A DNA stretch of 64,000 bases from Akkermansia sp. N21116 (GTDB lineage: Bacteria; Verrucomicrobiota; Verrucomicrobiia; Verrucomicrobiales; Akkermansiaceae), in NCBI RefSeq assembly GCF_029854705.2, contig NZ_CP139035.1, positions 1,488,001-1,552,000 on the forward strand. Direction: 5' to 3'. Positions within the stretch are counted from its first letter, which is position 1. Every line of letters begins with the position of its first letter. A program made the translations under genes and the position numbers. Of the stretch, positions 26,457 to 39,731 are shown piece after piece. The notes below the pieces were generated by a model, which was not told the origin of the DNA, did not search any database, and saw only the letters and a program-made list of their open reading frames with translations.

Positions 26457-26641
26457 AGGGTTACCCGTATAGAAGGGGGGGTGTTCCTGCGTCTGTCAAG
26501 CCGGAAGAGGCGCATCGTCCGTGAATTTGAACGGAAATATTTCACGAAAAATGGGAGACATCCCATTTCGGTAACTGCCTGGCAGTGTCATCCCTCTTCT
26601 GGTGGACTGAGTTTCTATCTCATATTTTTTTCAGAGAAATG

Positions 26642-26670
26642 TTGAAAGCTGGCAGATTATGTGCTACTAT
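26642..26670 (+). promoter_or_regulatory. Predicted sigma-70 type promoter of the SNF2 gene
   Basis: TTGAAA (26642-26647), a 17-base spacer and TACTAT (26665-26670). The predicted start point near 26677 leaves a leader of about 65 bases. The rest of the 285-base space back to the Lrp gene shows nothing else clear. Confidence 0.6.
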
Positions 26671-26741
26671 GCCAAACATAAAATGTATGTCCATGGGACT
26701 ACTGTCTTTATGTGTAAACAACTTCCCAATATATTACTGCA

Positions 26742-29700
26742 ATGAGCATGGCTCTTAATCCAGACCGCGCGACGCTCAATTTCCTGAATGCATTCCCAGA
26801 GGATGTGCGGGCGCGTGGCGAAAAATTACAGAAAGATGGCGCCGTAACGCAAATTTTCGGAAACCATCTCTTTATTCAAGGCCGCGTGGAGGATGAACAT
26901 GGAATCCACCGTGTAAGCCTTCGTTTGCAGGGGAACCGCTGGTTCGGATCCTGTTCGACGGACGATGCTTCCGTAGCGGGAGCGGCGATGTATGCGACGA
27001 TGATGGAGCGTATGTACCGCGGTCAGGATCTCCCCGAATCCCCAAATGAACTTAACGATGTTCCTCTTCTGGATATTCTCGAAGAGAAGCTGAAACGCGA
27101 ACTGGATGACAAGGAAGCCGAATATGTCACCAAGCTCGAAAAGCGCTACCGCCGGTTCGCCATTGAGCAGGAAATCCATGATCACGACATGGTGCGTCTG
27201 AATCCCCGCTGGGAAATTACGACTTACGAACCGTTGGAACTCTGGCCGGTGCCTCCTACCAACATTCTGGAATTCTGGAACTACATCGCCTATGCATTCA
27301 GTAAGAGGCGGCTTCCGTTCCCGAGTTTCATGGAAGCCGTGACAAATCTGGAAAAGGTGCAGAGTAAAATCCATGCATGGGAACGTGATCGCGAAGTTGG
27401 AATTTGGTATGATCGTATCCAATCCATTAACGAACGCCCGCCGCAGCCTCCGCGTGAAGATTTCTACATGCGCCTTGTCTCGACGATTAACGAAGGGCAT
27501 TTCGAGTACCGCTACAATTTGAAACAGGAATGGATTCCTCTCCGTGAAAAATCGGACATGGATCATATCGTCGATGCGTATCAGCGTGCCGCCCTGAAAA
27601 TGGATGTTCAGTCGGAATTGCTGCTGAAGATGCTGATTGAGTATGTGGAGCAGGAAGGTTCCCTCGTACTGGATTTGGATTTGGAATCGGCCTGTGGCCT
27701 GATGAACAGGCTTTTCCATCAAAGCGCCCTGAAAGGGTATCTCGTCAATCTGGATGAAAATTACTTCAAGGTTGTGACGGAGCCTCTCCAGTGGGTATGC
27801 CATGACGATCCGATTAATCCGGATTGTTTTGCTTTGCAACTGGTGACGTCCGGCGGAATCAATGTATCTCACTCCGTCCGTCAGCTTCCGGGGCTTCAGG
27901 AGTTGTACCAATCGGACGAAACTGTTTTCCCCGGTCCTCCCCGATGGTTGGAAACCACGGAAGTAGAACCGCGTTATTCTATCCCCAAACAGGTGATCGA
28001 CAGTCTCGAAGGGGTTGAATTTCTCCGGAAAATCGGAGCTTCCCTGCCACAGAGCATGGAAGAACGTGTGGTCGACATTGAGATGATGGGAAGCTTCAAG
28101 ATGAAGATTGTCCGCGGGTTGACATCGGCAGAAACGGAACATGTCCTTTGCGAAGTGACGGCGTCCGACAATCTGGGACGTCGTGTCGAAAAAATGGGCA
28201 AGGACGGTTGGGAGGTCACCCACCAGGAACCGATGAGAGACAAGGTGCTTCTTCGTTTCATCCGGGAACATCTTTATTCCATTCCTGGTCTTCTGGAGGA
28301 AATGGGCTTCTCTTACGATCCTCAGGTGGATGCCTTCAAAGCTCGTGTAACCAAGCAGTTCCCGGAAAAATTTGCCGAATGGGCCAAAGTGCTTCCCTCG
28401 GATCTTACCGTGGAAATGGATGAAAAGCTCAAGACTCTGCTGGCTGATCCGGTGGCGGCTGCGATTCGCTTTGAAGTCGTCAATCAGGAAATTGACTGGT
28501 TTGATCTTCGTATTGTTATTGACGTAGAAGGAGTTGAATTATCCAAGGAACAGATTAGAGCTCTTGTTGCCGCTCGCGGCGGCTATGTTCGTATGGATGA
28601 TGGGGGATGGATGCGTCTGGAAATCAAGCTGGATAACGACCAGCGCGATGCAGTGACTCGTCTTGGTCTGGATCCTTTCGATCTTTCCGGAGAAACTCAC
28701 CGCATGCATGCCATGCAGCTGGCCGATCCGAAGGCGGCGGAAGTGTTTGATCCCCGTGCCTGGAAGCGAATCAAAGACCGTACTGCCGAGATTAAAATCG
28801 ATGTGAAGCCTGATGTCCCCTCTGAACTTCAGGCAACCTTGCGTCCTTATCAGGTGGAAGGGTTCCAATTCCTGGCCTATTTGGCAACCAACGGCTTCGG
28901 TGGTATTCTTGCTGACGACATGGGCTTGGGTAAGACGATTCAGTCGATTGCTTATATCCTGTGGCTGCGTCATGACTTTGTCGACAGGCAGAAGGGACGT
29001 AAAAAAGTTAAATTGCCACCTGTTTTGATTGTTTGCCCGAAATCCGTGCTAGATGTGTGGGCGGGTGAAGCGCAGAAGTTTGCTCCGAATATTCGCGTCC
29101 TTGTGATTCGTAGCAAGGATCAGGCTGTGGTGGATGACATTCTTGCCAACTACGACATGGTTGTTGTCAACTACGCTCAGTTGCGCGTATGCGGGGAAAA
29201 TCTCAATTCCATCAAGTGGCTTACCGTGATTCTTGACGAAGGCCAGCAGATTAAGAATCCCGACTCCAAGGCTGCCAAGGCTGCCAGGGAAATCACGTCG
29301 TACAATCGCTTGGTTCTTTCCGGCACGCCGATTGAAAACCGCCTGCTTGACATGTGGTCTCTTATGGCCTTCTCCATGCCGGGAGTTCTCGGATCTCGCG
29401 CTTACTTCAAGAAACGTTTTGACAAACGCAAGGATCCGCAAAGCCAGACTCGTCTGGCGGCACGCTTGAAGCCTTTCCTCTTGCGTCGTACCAAATCCCA
29501 GGTTGCCCGAGATCTTCCGCCGAGAACGGAAGAAGAAGTGTTTGCCAAGATGGAAGGTATCCAGAACCAGCTCTACAAGGCGGAATTGCGCCGAATTCAG
29601 AAGGCCTTGCTGGGAATAGACTCCGATGAATCGGTTAAAAAGAACAGCTTTGCCATTCTCCAGGGATTAATGCGCCTTCGTCAGATTTGCTGCCATCCGG

Positions 29701-30257
29701 GCTTGATAGATGCCAAGTATGCCAAGGAAGAGAGCGCCAAACTCAACGCTCTTTTCTACCTGCTGGATCAGTTGCGTGAGGAAGGGCACAAGGTGCTTGT
29801 GTTCTCCCAGTTCGTTTCCATGCTGGAAATCATCAAGAACAGGCTCGAATCCGAAGCGCGTCCTCTCAACTATCTTACTGGTCAGACTAAGGACCGAAAG
29901 GGAGAAATCGAACGCTTCCAGACTTCCAAGGAACCTTCCGTTTTCCTCCTATCCCTCAAGGCTGGCGGTGCCGGTTTGAACCTGACTTCCGCGTCCTATG
30001 TTGTCCTGTACGATCCGTGGTGGAATCCCGCCGTGGAAAGTCAGGCTATCGACCGTACGCACCGAATCGGCCAGAAGAACAAGGTTATCGCCTACCGGCT
30101 TTTGACGAAGGATTCCGTTGAAGAGAAGATCCGTATTCTCCAGCACCAGAAGAACCAGCTTGTTGCCAACGTCCTGGGAGACGAAGGATTTGCTTCTACT
30201 CTGGGTATAGACGACCTCAACTTCATTCTTAACCACGGGGACGAAGAAGAAGGTTAA
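26742..30257 (+). CDS. SNF2/SWI2-family DNA-dependent ATPase
   Basis: 1171 residues. The first 700 are a large N-terminal region without recognised motifs. The helicase core starts near residue 700: motif I DDMGLGKTIQ near 723, motif II DEGQ near 831, motif III SGTPIENRL, motif V GGAGLNLTSASYV and motif VI IDRTHRIGQKNKV near 1102. Bacterial SNF2 ATPases of the RapA or HepA type translocate on DNA to displace RNA polymerase or other proteins. No nuclease or methyltransferase adjoins it, so a restriction or defence role is not supported by context. It is followed by a strong hairpin terminator. Confidence 0.93.
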   Translation: MSMALNPDRATLNFLNAFPEDVRARGEKLQKDGAVTQIFGNHLFIQGRVEDEHGIHRVSLRLQGNRWFGSCSTDDASVAGAAMYATMMERMYRGQDLPESPNELNDVPLLDILEEKLKRELDDKEAEYVTKLEKRYRRFAIEQEIHDHDMVRLNPRWEITTYEPLELWPVPPTNILEFWNYIAYAFSKRRLPFPSFMEAVTNLEKVQSKIHAWERDREVGIWYDRIQSINERPPQPPREDFYMRLVSTINEGHFEYRYNLKQEWIPLREKSDMDHIVDAYQRAALKMDVQSELLLKMLIEYVEQEGSLVLDLDLESACGLMNRLFHQSALKGYLVNLDENYFKVVTEPLQWVCHDDPINPDCFALQLVTSGGINVSHSVRQLPGLQELYQSDETVFPGPPRWLETTEVEPRYSIPKQVIDSLEGVEFLRKIGASLPQSMEERVVDIEMMGSFKMKIVRGLTSAETEHVLCEVTASDNLGRRVEKMGKDGWEVTHQEPMRDKVLLRFIREHLYSIPGLLEEMGFSYDPQVDAFKARVTKQFPEKFAEWAKVLPSDLTVEMDEKLKTLLADPVAAAIRFEVVNQEIDWFDLRIVIDVEGVELSKEQIRALVAARGGYVRMDDGGWMRLEIKLDNDQRDAVTRLGLDPFDLSGETHRMHAMQLADPKAAEVFDPRAWKRIKDRTAEIKIDVKPDVPSELQATLRPYQVEGFQFLAYLATNGFGGILADDMGLGKTIQSIAYILWLRHDFVDRQKGRKKVKLPPVLIVCPKSVLDVWAGEAQKFAPNIRVLVIRSKDQAVVDDILANYDMVVVNYAQLRVCGENLNSIKWLTVILDEGQQIKNPDSKAAKAAREITSYNRLVLSGTPIENRLLDMWSLMAFSMPGVLGSRAYFKKRFDKRKDPQSQTRLAARLKPFLLRRTKSQVARDLPPRTEEEVFAKMEGIQNQLYKAELRRIQKALLGIDSDESVKKNSFAILQGLMRLRQICCHPGLIDAKYAKEESAKLNALFYLLDQLREEGHKVLVFSQFVSMLEIIKNRLESEARPLNYLTGQTKDRKGEIERFQTSKEPSVFLLSLKAGGAGLNLTSASYVVLYDPWWNPAVESQAIDRTHRIGQKNKVIAYRLLTKDSVEEKIRILQHQKNQLVANVLGDEGFASTLGIDDLNFILNHGDEEEG

Positions 30258-30295
30258 GCCTTGCGCTCTGCGAACGAACGTTGAGTTTCCTCCTA

Positions 30296-30339
30296 AGGGC
30301 CGGACCGGAGAAATGCCGGACCGGCCCTGTCTTTTATTT
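30296..30339 (+). terminator. Terminator of the SNF2 gene
   Basis: GGGCCGGACCGG (30297-30308) and CCGGACCGGCCC (30316-30327) pair except for one central A-A, followed by TGTCTTTTATTT. Confidence 0.8.
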
Positions 30340-30401
30340 CCATGGGTGGATGGCTTGCTTTTTGCTTGCTTGAAAGCCGATTGCAGGAGCAAATGGAAAT
30401 A

Positions 30402-30533
30402 ATGAAACTGACATCTTTACTGATCGCTTCCCTGGGGATTGCTCTGCTGAGCTCCTGTTCTTGCAACTGTAATAAAATCAACAAAGATCTTTTGAACGAT
30501 TATAAGCCTACATCAACCCAGAAGTTCCAGTAA
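30402..30533 (+). CDS. Small lipoprotein
   Basis: 43 residues: MKLTSLLIASLGIALLSSC is a complete lipoprotein signal with Cys at about residue 19, leaving a mature peptide of about 25 residues rich in Cys, Asn and Lys (CSCNCNKINKDLL). AGGAG lies 12 bases before this ATG; an alternative ATG at 30393 is only 3 bases from it. It ends 25 bases before hflX and may be cotranscribed with it. Very short entericidin-like lipoproteins are common, but no family can be assigned. Confidence 0.6.
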   Translation: MKLTSLLIASLGIALLSSCSCNCNKINKDLLNDYKPTSTQKFQ

Positions 30534-30558
30534 GGAGTGAACTGCGCCAGGAGCATGC

Positions 30559-31866
30559 ATGTTTGAAGTTAGAGAAAAACCGCAGAAAGTGGAACGAGCA
30601 TTGCTTGTTTCCATTTATTTCAACGAGAAGGATTTGCCTGAAACTCGGGCAATGCTGGAAGAATTGGACGATCTTGTTTCCAATCTGGATATTCAGGTCG
30701 TTGGCAAGGAGCTTGTCCGTTCACGGGAAATCCATGCCAAGTTTTTATGTGGTACAGGCAAGGCTCAGGAAATCTGTGATCTGGCTCATTCCCTTGACGT
30801 GGACTGTGTAGTTTTCGACAATATGCTGGCTCCGTCCCAGCAACGCGAATGGGAACGCCTCATCGACGTATGCGTTATCGACCGTGAAGAAGTGATTCTT
30901 GATATCTTTGCCCAGCGTGCCCGCACTCGCGAAGCGACCCTGCAGGTAGATTTGGCAAGGATGCAATATTCCCTGCCAAGAATGGCTCGCATGTGGGCGC
31001 ATCTGGACAGACAGGGCGGTGGCTCCGGCGGAGGAAAGGGGGGCTCTGGCGCTGCTCGTGGCGAAGGTGAAAAGCAGATCGAAGTAGATCGTCGGCTGGC
31101 TCGTTCCCGTATTGAGGCTATTCAAAAGGAACTGGAAGATGTCAGACGCCAGCGTGCAACCCAGCGCAAGGATCGCGAACGACAGGGGATGCCGACGGCT
31201 GCCATTGTGGGTTACACCAATGCGGGCAAGTCTTCCTTGCTCAGTTTTGTATCCGGAGCGGACGTTATGGCGAAGGATATGCTCTTTGCAACGCTGGATA
31301 CGACGACCAGAAAGATATCGCTGCCTGATGGGCAAGCTCTTTTGCTGACCGATACAGTCGGATTTATCCGCAATCTTCCCCATCGGCTGGTGGAAGCCTT
31401 CAAATCGACTCTGGAAGAAGCCGTTTTGGCGGATTTCCTGATTCAGGTGGTCGATGTATCCGATCCGGATGCTTACCGGCATTTTGAGACGACTCTTGAG
31501 GTTCTTGCCGAGCTGGGTGCTGTGGACAAACCTATGGTTGTCGTGTTCAACAAACTGGACAAGCTGGAGGAATCCGTCCGTTGCGAAACCGCAGAAACCC
31601 TGGCCCGGAAAATGCAGATGCCTACGGTATCCATGTCCGTACGTGAATCCTGGGGAATGGATGACTTCATGGAGGCATGTGTGGAAATGCTTTCCCATCG
31701 CGTTCATACCTCCATTTATAAAATTCCTCAATACCGTAGTGATCTTGTGGCGGTTATGCATCGTGAAGGCAAGGTCCTAAGTACGGAATACGAGGAGAAC
31801 GACATCATCGTCCAGGCCATTTTGCCGAGAGCTCTGGATAGTAAACTGGATGACTGGAAGGTTTAA
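30559..31866 (+). CDS. hflX: GTPase HflX
   Basis: 435 residues. The N-terminal HflX domain (RALLVSIYFNEKDLPETRAMLEEL) includes the GTGKAQEI and VVFDNMLAPSQQRE segments. A glycine-rich linker near 155-170 (GGGSGGGKGGSGAARGEGEKQIE) precedes the GTPase domain: G1 GYTNAGKSSLL, G3 DTVGF, G4 NKLD. HflX binds the 50S subunit and splits stalled 70S ribosomes under heat stress. AGGAG upstream supports the start. A strong terminator follows. Confidence 0.96.
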   Translation: MFEVREKPQKVERALLVSIYFNEKDLPETRAMLEELDDLVSNLDIQVVGKELVRSREIHAKFLCGTGKAQEICDLAHSLDVDCVVFDNMLAPSQQREWERLIDVCVIDREEVILDIFAQRARTREATLQVDLARMQYSLPRMARMWAHLDRQGGGSGGGKGGSGAARGEGEKQIEVDRRLARSRIEAIQKELEDVRRQRATQRKDRERQGMPTAAIVGYTNAGKSSLLSFVSGADVMAKDMLFATLDTTTRKISLPDGQALLLTDTVGFIRNLPHRLVEAFKSTLEEAVLADFLIQVVDVSDPDAYRHFETTLEVLAELGAVDKPMVVVFNKLDKLEESVRCETAETLARKMQMPTVSMSVRESWGMDDFMEACVEMLSHRVHTSIYKIPQYRSDLVAVMHREGKVLSTEYEENDIIVQAILPRALDSKLDDWKV

Positions 31867-31886
31867 TAAATATTGATAATCAATGG

Positions 31887-31920
31887 ATAAAAAGGGGAGG
31901 CGGATGCCTCTCCCTTTTTT
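31887..31920 (+). terminator. Terminator of hflX
   Basis: AAAAAGGGGAGGC, loop GGAT, GCCTCTCCC then TTTTTT. The A-rich upstream arm would also let it work on the minus strand. Confidence 0.92.
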
Positions 31921-32065
31921 GTATGCGAATTGCCTGTTCATGATCGCCGTGAATCGTATAAACGGCAGAGTTGTCGGAGAAAAATAATTTTTTTATATCT
32001 GATTGATATCGAGAGTATTTTGCGGTGATTGAAGATTTGGTGGAGAAAAAAACTTTCAAAAGATG

Positions 32066-32093
32066 TTGACGTTTTCCGGGATTCATGTAGATT
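32066..32093 (+). promoter_or_regulatory. Predicted rrn operon promoter
   Basis: TTGACG (32066-32071), 16-base spacer, TAGATT (32088-32093). An A-rich tract (GGAGAAAAAAACTTTC) just upstream resembles an UP element. It is the best promoter-like match upstream of the 16S gene. Confidence 0.5.
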
Positions 32094-32513
32094 TCTCGGC
32101 ACCCCAACCGAGGGGATCACGCCGAAAGGGCAGACCTGCAACGACCCGGAGCTTGAAGAAAGCGAGAGGGACGGAGGGCTGGCCGGCCGGGTGAGAGCGA
32201 AGGAAAAGGTTCCGAGAAAGGGGCGCTTGTCCGGAGCGGAGAGAAGCTTGTCAAAGGGAATGACTTCCGAAACGCCGAGATGCGAGGGGTTGAGCGAGCC
32301 GCGAGGTGAGCGAGATTTCGAGCACAAGGACAACCTGTCTGAGAGGGAGCGTTTGGAGGAGGAAATGGGGAAGGGAAGGTCGTGACGCGCGCCGTGCTTG
32401 TTTTCAGCGAAGAAGCCAGGGTTGAGAATCCCTGGTGTAGCGAAAGGGCATGGCGCTGACAGAATCCAGGAAATGGATCCTGTTGGTCCAGCAATTTCAA
32501 ATAGATAGATTAT
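32094..32513 (+). other. rrn leader region
   Basis: About 420 bases of transcribed leader, without a supported gene. It contains hairpins such as CCAGGG/CCCTGG around 32412-32429. A 118-codon open frame (32029-32385) crosses it but has no Shine-Dalgarno and a composition driven by structured RNA. Leader elements for antitermination and 16S processing are expected here but could not be delimited. Confidence 0.55.
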
Positions 32514-34027
<1,514 letters not shown>

Positions 34028-34223
34028 TGGAGAAAAGACAGGGGCGAGAGTTCCTGTCCAGGTCGATCCCGTTCTTTAGGGACGGGAAAGCCGGGTTCGC
34101 AAGGCCCGGCAACGATATTACAAGATGTGTAAGAAAAAGAAGTCCTTGAAGCGCAAGCGCAAGGCAAGTACGACGTGCGTGACGACCTTTCCTGTAAAAA
34201 CCAACCCGTAACCGGATCCAATT

Positions 34224-34299
34224 GGGGGTATAGCTCAGTTGGTAGAGCGCCAGCTTTGCAAGCTGGATGTCCGGGGTTCGAGTCCCCGTGCCTCCACCA
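34224..34299 (+). tRNA. tRNA-Ala (anticodon UGC)
   Basis: A 76-base cloverleaf with CCA. GGGGGTATAGCTCAGTTGGT begins it, TGC is at 34257-34259 and the T arm is GGGGTTCGAGTCCCC. The position in the 16S-23S spacer is typical. Confidence 0.97.
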
Positions 34300-34383
34300 C
34301 CCCAAACCTCGTAAAGCCCTTGAAAGGTAGGAAGTTTAAGGAAAAAGGCATGTAAGGAAGACTTGGCCTATAGAGAAAACCAT

Positions 34384-34460
34384 GGGCCTGTAGCTCAGTT
34401 GGTTAGAGCACGCGCTTGATAAGCGCGGGGTCACAGGTTCAAGTCCTGTCAGGCCCACCA
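34384..34460 (+). tRNA. tRNA-Ile (anticodon GAU)
   Basis: A 77-base cloverleaf with CCA. It begins GGGCCTGTAGCTCAGTTGGT, has GAT at 34418-34420 in a perfect CGCGC/GCGCG anticodon stem, and a T arm ACAGGTTCAAGTCCTGT. It follows tRNA-Ala; the reverse order (Ile-Ala) is more common in other phyla. Confidence 0.97.
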
Positions 34461-34692
34461 TATAAAGACAAGCCGGCTCATAAGCCCGGAGAAGAAAAGA
34501 AGCGAAGCGAAGATTGACATCCGCGTGGCAAAAGGGTTCTTGTACCTAGGAGAAAGTCGTGAGACATTTTCAAAGGAGATCAAGAAAACCCTGAAGTGGG
34601 AAACTACAAAACACATATTGAATAACACGCAAGCATACAAGATTTAACAGTATCATCACATGGGGACTTGCTTTCCTTTCTGAAGGAATGGA

Positions 34693-37529
<2,837 letters not shown>

Positions 37530-37795
37530 CTCCCTTTTAGGAAAGGGAGCAATCCTCATGTGAAGGTATTGTGAAGAAGCCTTGCATGGTATGAAAGAGT
37601 GGAAAGTAAGACCCATAACAGCAGAAACACCCCGCCACGCGGATGTCAGGCTTCGAGCCCGGCTTCCTCCCCTTTTTCCCTTGCCTCCGCGTCCAAAACA
37701 GAAGAAGATCAATCCCCATCATCCCCCCCCCGAGAGACCCCCGGGCAGGCAGAACGGACACCCCCCTCCCCAGAAAACGGGAGCCTCCGCCCTGA

Positions 37796-37915
37796 AGCCC
37801 GGTGATCTTAGCCCAGTGGTCCCACCCGGTCCCGTTCCGAACCCGGCAGTGAAACGCTGGCGCGCCGATGGTAGTGAGAGTATAGCTCTTGTGAGAGTAG
37901 GTCGTCGCCGGGATT
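37796..37915 (+). rRNA. rrf: 5S ribosomal RNA
   Basis: 120 bases. Conserved loops GTGGTCCCACC, CCGAACCCGG, CAGTGAAACGC and GCGCCGATGGTAGT are present, and the terminal GCCCGG/CCGGG helix closes it. The 266-base spacer after 23S contains a CTCCCTTTT/AAAGGGAG hairpin near 37530 but no gene. Confidence 0.95.
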
Positions 37916-37921
37916 GATTAT

Positions 37922-37965
37922 GAAGCCCCGCCTTGTCACCATGCAAGGCGGGGCTTCTCTGTTTA
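37922..37965 (+). terminator. rrn operon terminator
   Basis: GAAGCCCCGCCTTG (37922-37935) and CAAGGCGGGGCTTC (37944-37957) form a perfect 14-pair stem, followed by TCTGTTTAT. Confidence 0.92.
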
Positions 37966-38028
37966 TACTCGAATCCTCATCCCCGCGAAAGAGGCAGGAA
38001 ATCTGTGAGATGAAATTCTCTCAAATGC

Positions 38029-38057
38029 TTGAACATGCGCTCATCCAAAGGTATGAT
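38029..38057 (+). promoter_or_regulatory. Promoter of a possibly leaderless gene
   Basis: TTGAAC (38029-38034), exactly 17 bases, TATGAT (38052-38057). The predicted start point (38063-38066) coincides with the ATG of the next gene, which has no Shine-Dalgarno. Confidence 0.65.
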
Positions 38058-38065
38058 AACGTATC

Positions 38066-39175
38066 ATGAATGATGGATTTCCACGTAAGCTTAGATTCTT
38101 GTCTTTGCTGGTTTGTTTTCTCCTGGCGGTGTTTGGAGTGGGTGTATCGTTGCTGTTGCGCGGAGAGGGGGATGCTGCAATTTGTTTGCGCTCGTTTTTC
38201 CCGATATCGACTGGGTATGAGGAATGGATTCCCGGAAGTTTGTACGTAGCTCAGTGGACGGAAAGCGGATTGACTGGGCCAGTGAAGGATATTTTGATTC
38301 CTCCGTGGTGGATTGTTTTTGCCATGTTGATTGTCATATCCGGTCAAGACCGCTGGAAGTTATGGATGCGTGGCATGTCGTGGTTCTGTTTGGGGGTGTG
38401 GGGGCTGCTCCCTATTGTCTATTGCTTTTTTCCGGCTCTTGCTGATTCCGACATGTTGAAAATGTGCCGTTTGATCCTGTTGATTTATCTGGCTAGTGCA
38501 GTTCTTTATTATGTGGTGGTGCCTGTTTTGTGGCCTCGCATGTTGAAGAATGCGGAAGGGAGTGTCGGCATTGACGCTGTGAATCCGACAAAGGGGAAGA
38601 CGGTCAAACAGATTGCCGAGAACGGGATTAATTATAAGCCGCGCAAGTTTTTGTTTGGCAAGGCGGATGAGAAGCTTGTAGCGCATTGGGGGATGGTGGG
38701 AAAGGCGATTATTGCTCTGTCTAAGACGCGCCGCCGCCGGGTTGCTGTGTTTGCTGTTATCTTGCTGGCATGGCCTCTTCTGGTTTTTACGCTTTCCGGA
38801 GGCTCCCAAGGTATTTACGAACGGGATGTTGAATTGATGTGGGAGACAGTGAGGTTGCCGGATGGAACGGTTGTGGCTTCTGTGCCGGCTGTCGAGGCGG
38901 CCAGGAGGGTGTTTGCCGATGATGTGGCGTTACGCGGGTTGACACGTGATGAGGTCAGGAAACTGTTGCGATTCGATTTGATGAATCCTGAGTATAAGTT
39001 GAATAGGCCCCGTTATTCCTGGGAAGAGGGAAGGATGTTTCTGCGTATTTCTTCCGGCAGGAATTCGGCATTTCTGCAACTGGGTACGAATGATGAGGGG
39101 AAGGTGGTTGTTTCTTGGATGGAATCGTTTGCGGATACTCCGAATTTCCTCAAGGAGGCAGTCAATCCCGAATAA
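38066..39175 (+). CDS. Multi-pass membrane hypothetical protein
   Basis: 369 residues. Hydrophobic helices are visible near residues 10-30 (LSLLVCFLLAVFGVG), 78-91, 103-123, 133-155 and 229-248 (VAVFAVILLAWPLLVF). A basic cytoplasmic loop (KTRRRRVA) precedes the last helix and a soluble C-terminal domain of about 115 residues follows (LMNPEYKLNRPRYSWEEGRM). No family is recognised. Its ATG lies about where transcription should start, so translation may be leaderless. It stands alone between the rrn terminator and a hairpin shared with the capsid genes. Confidence 0.75.
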   Translation: MNDGFPRKLRFLSLLVCFLLAVFGVGVSLLLRGEGDAAICLRSFFPISTGYEEWIPGSLYVAQWTESGLTGPVKDILIPPWWIVFAMLIVISGQDRWKLWMRGMSWFCLGVWGLLPIVYCFFPALADSDMLKMCRLILLIYLASAVLYYVVVPVLWPRMLKNAEGSVGIDAVNPTKGKTVKQIAENGINYKPRKFLFGKADEKLVAHWGMVGKAIIALSKTRRRRVAVFAVILLAWPLLVFTLSGGSQGIYERDVELMWETVRLPDGTVVASVPAVEAARRVFADDVALRGLTRDEVRKLLRFDLMNPEYKLNRPRYSWEEGRMFLRISSGRNSAFLQLGTNDEGKVVVSWMESFADTPNFLKEAVNPE

Positions 39176-39180
39176 ACATT

Positions 39181-39214
39181 TTGCCTCGTTCCGCCATGGA
39201 GCGGAACGAGGCAA
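39181..39214. terminator. Hairpin between convergent genes
   Basis: GCCTCGTTCCGC (39183-39194) and GCGGAACGAGGC (39201-39212) pair perfectly over 12 bases. U-tracts are weak on both sides. It sits between the membrane gene and the convergent capsid genes, so it may serve both. Just beyond, CGAGCCGG is repeated at 39232 and 39250. Confidence 0.55.
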
Positions 39215-39267
39215 TCGTTAGTGCTTCTAACCGAGCCGGTCTCGTAAGTCGAGCCGGAATGGCGAGT

Positions 39268-39717
39268 TTATGGGATGATGTAGGCGAGCCAGACGACAGC
39301 CTTTTTCTGGGCGATGACAGCGCTGGCTTCCGTGATAGTGGCGGTAACCCATTGCGCTTTTTCCAATGCGACGGGGGCTAGAGCCGAGGAGGCTCCGGTG
39401 AACGATTGTTCCCCGGCTGTTTTTAACGAGATGGCATTGGCATAGGCATTTGCACTTTGTTCATTGCCGATTTTGATGGAGAATGTTGTCCCAAACGATT
39501 CATTGCAGATTTTGCAGAGATGAGGGACGATGACGGCTCCTTTGGGCAGGAAGGCAAGCTGGATGGTATCGTTGGCTACCATGCCTCCATTGCTTTCGAT
39601 GGTGGAGCGAGCGAATGCAATCCTGCCTCCCAGGACATTGCCTGGGGTGAAGTTGGCAGATTGACCTGTCAGGGTAGCCTGGAGTAGTTCCGCAGTGTCT
39701 GAGTAATATGTAGTCAT
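39268..39717 (-). CDS. Phage head-decoration-like protein
   Basis: 149 residues without a signal peptide. The start MTTYYSDTAELLQATL is followed by an Ala/Ser/Thr-rich beta protein (NDTIQLAFLPKGAVIVPHLC, FSIKIGNEQSANAYANAI). The pattern of a small neutral beta protein with LPKGA near its middle matches proteins that accompany Phage_capsid_2-type capsids in phage genomes, where they decorate the head. It lies 14 bases downstream of the capsid gene on the same strand. Assignment rests on context and pattern, not a search. Confidence 0.55.
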   Translation of the reverse strand: MTTYYSDTAELLQATLTGQSANFTPGNVLGGRIAFARSTIESNGGMVANDTIQLAFLPKGAVIVPHLCKICNESFGTTFSIKIGNEQSANAYANAISLKTAGEQSFTGASSALAPVALEKAQWVTATITEASAVIAQKKAVVWLAYIIP

Positions 39718-39731
39718 ATTGTCCGATTAAG

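Noticed and set aside
26826-28271. 481-codon antisense frame over the SNF2 gene
   Set aside because: No start signal or domain; the sense frame has clear helicase motifs further along.
26742-30257. SNF2 ATPase as part of a phage-defence island
   Set aside because: Neighbours are a regulator operon, a tiny lipoprotein and hflX; no nuclease or methylase is linked.
32029-32385. 118-codon frame in the rrn leader
   Set aside because: Lies inside the transcribed leader, no Shine-Dalgarno, highly charged low-complexity text.
37582-37917. Pro/Arg-rich frame in the 23S-5S spacer
   Set aside because: Runs into 5S rRNA and has no start signal.
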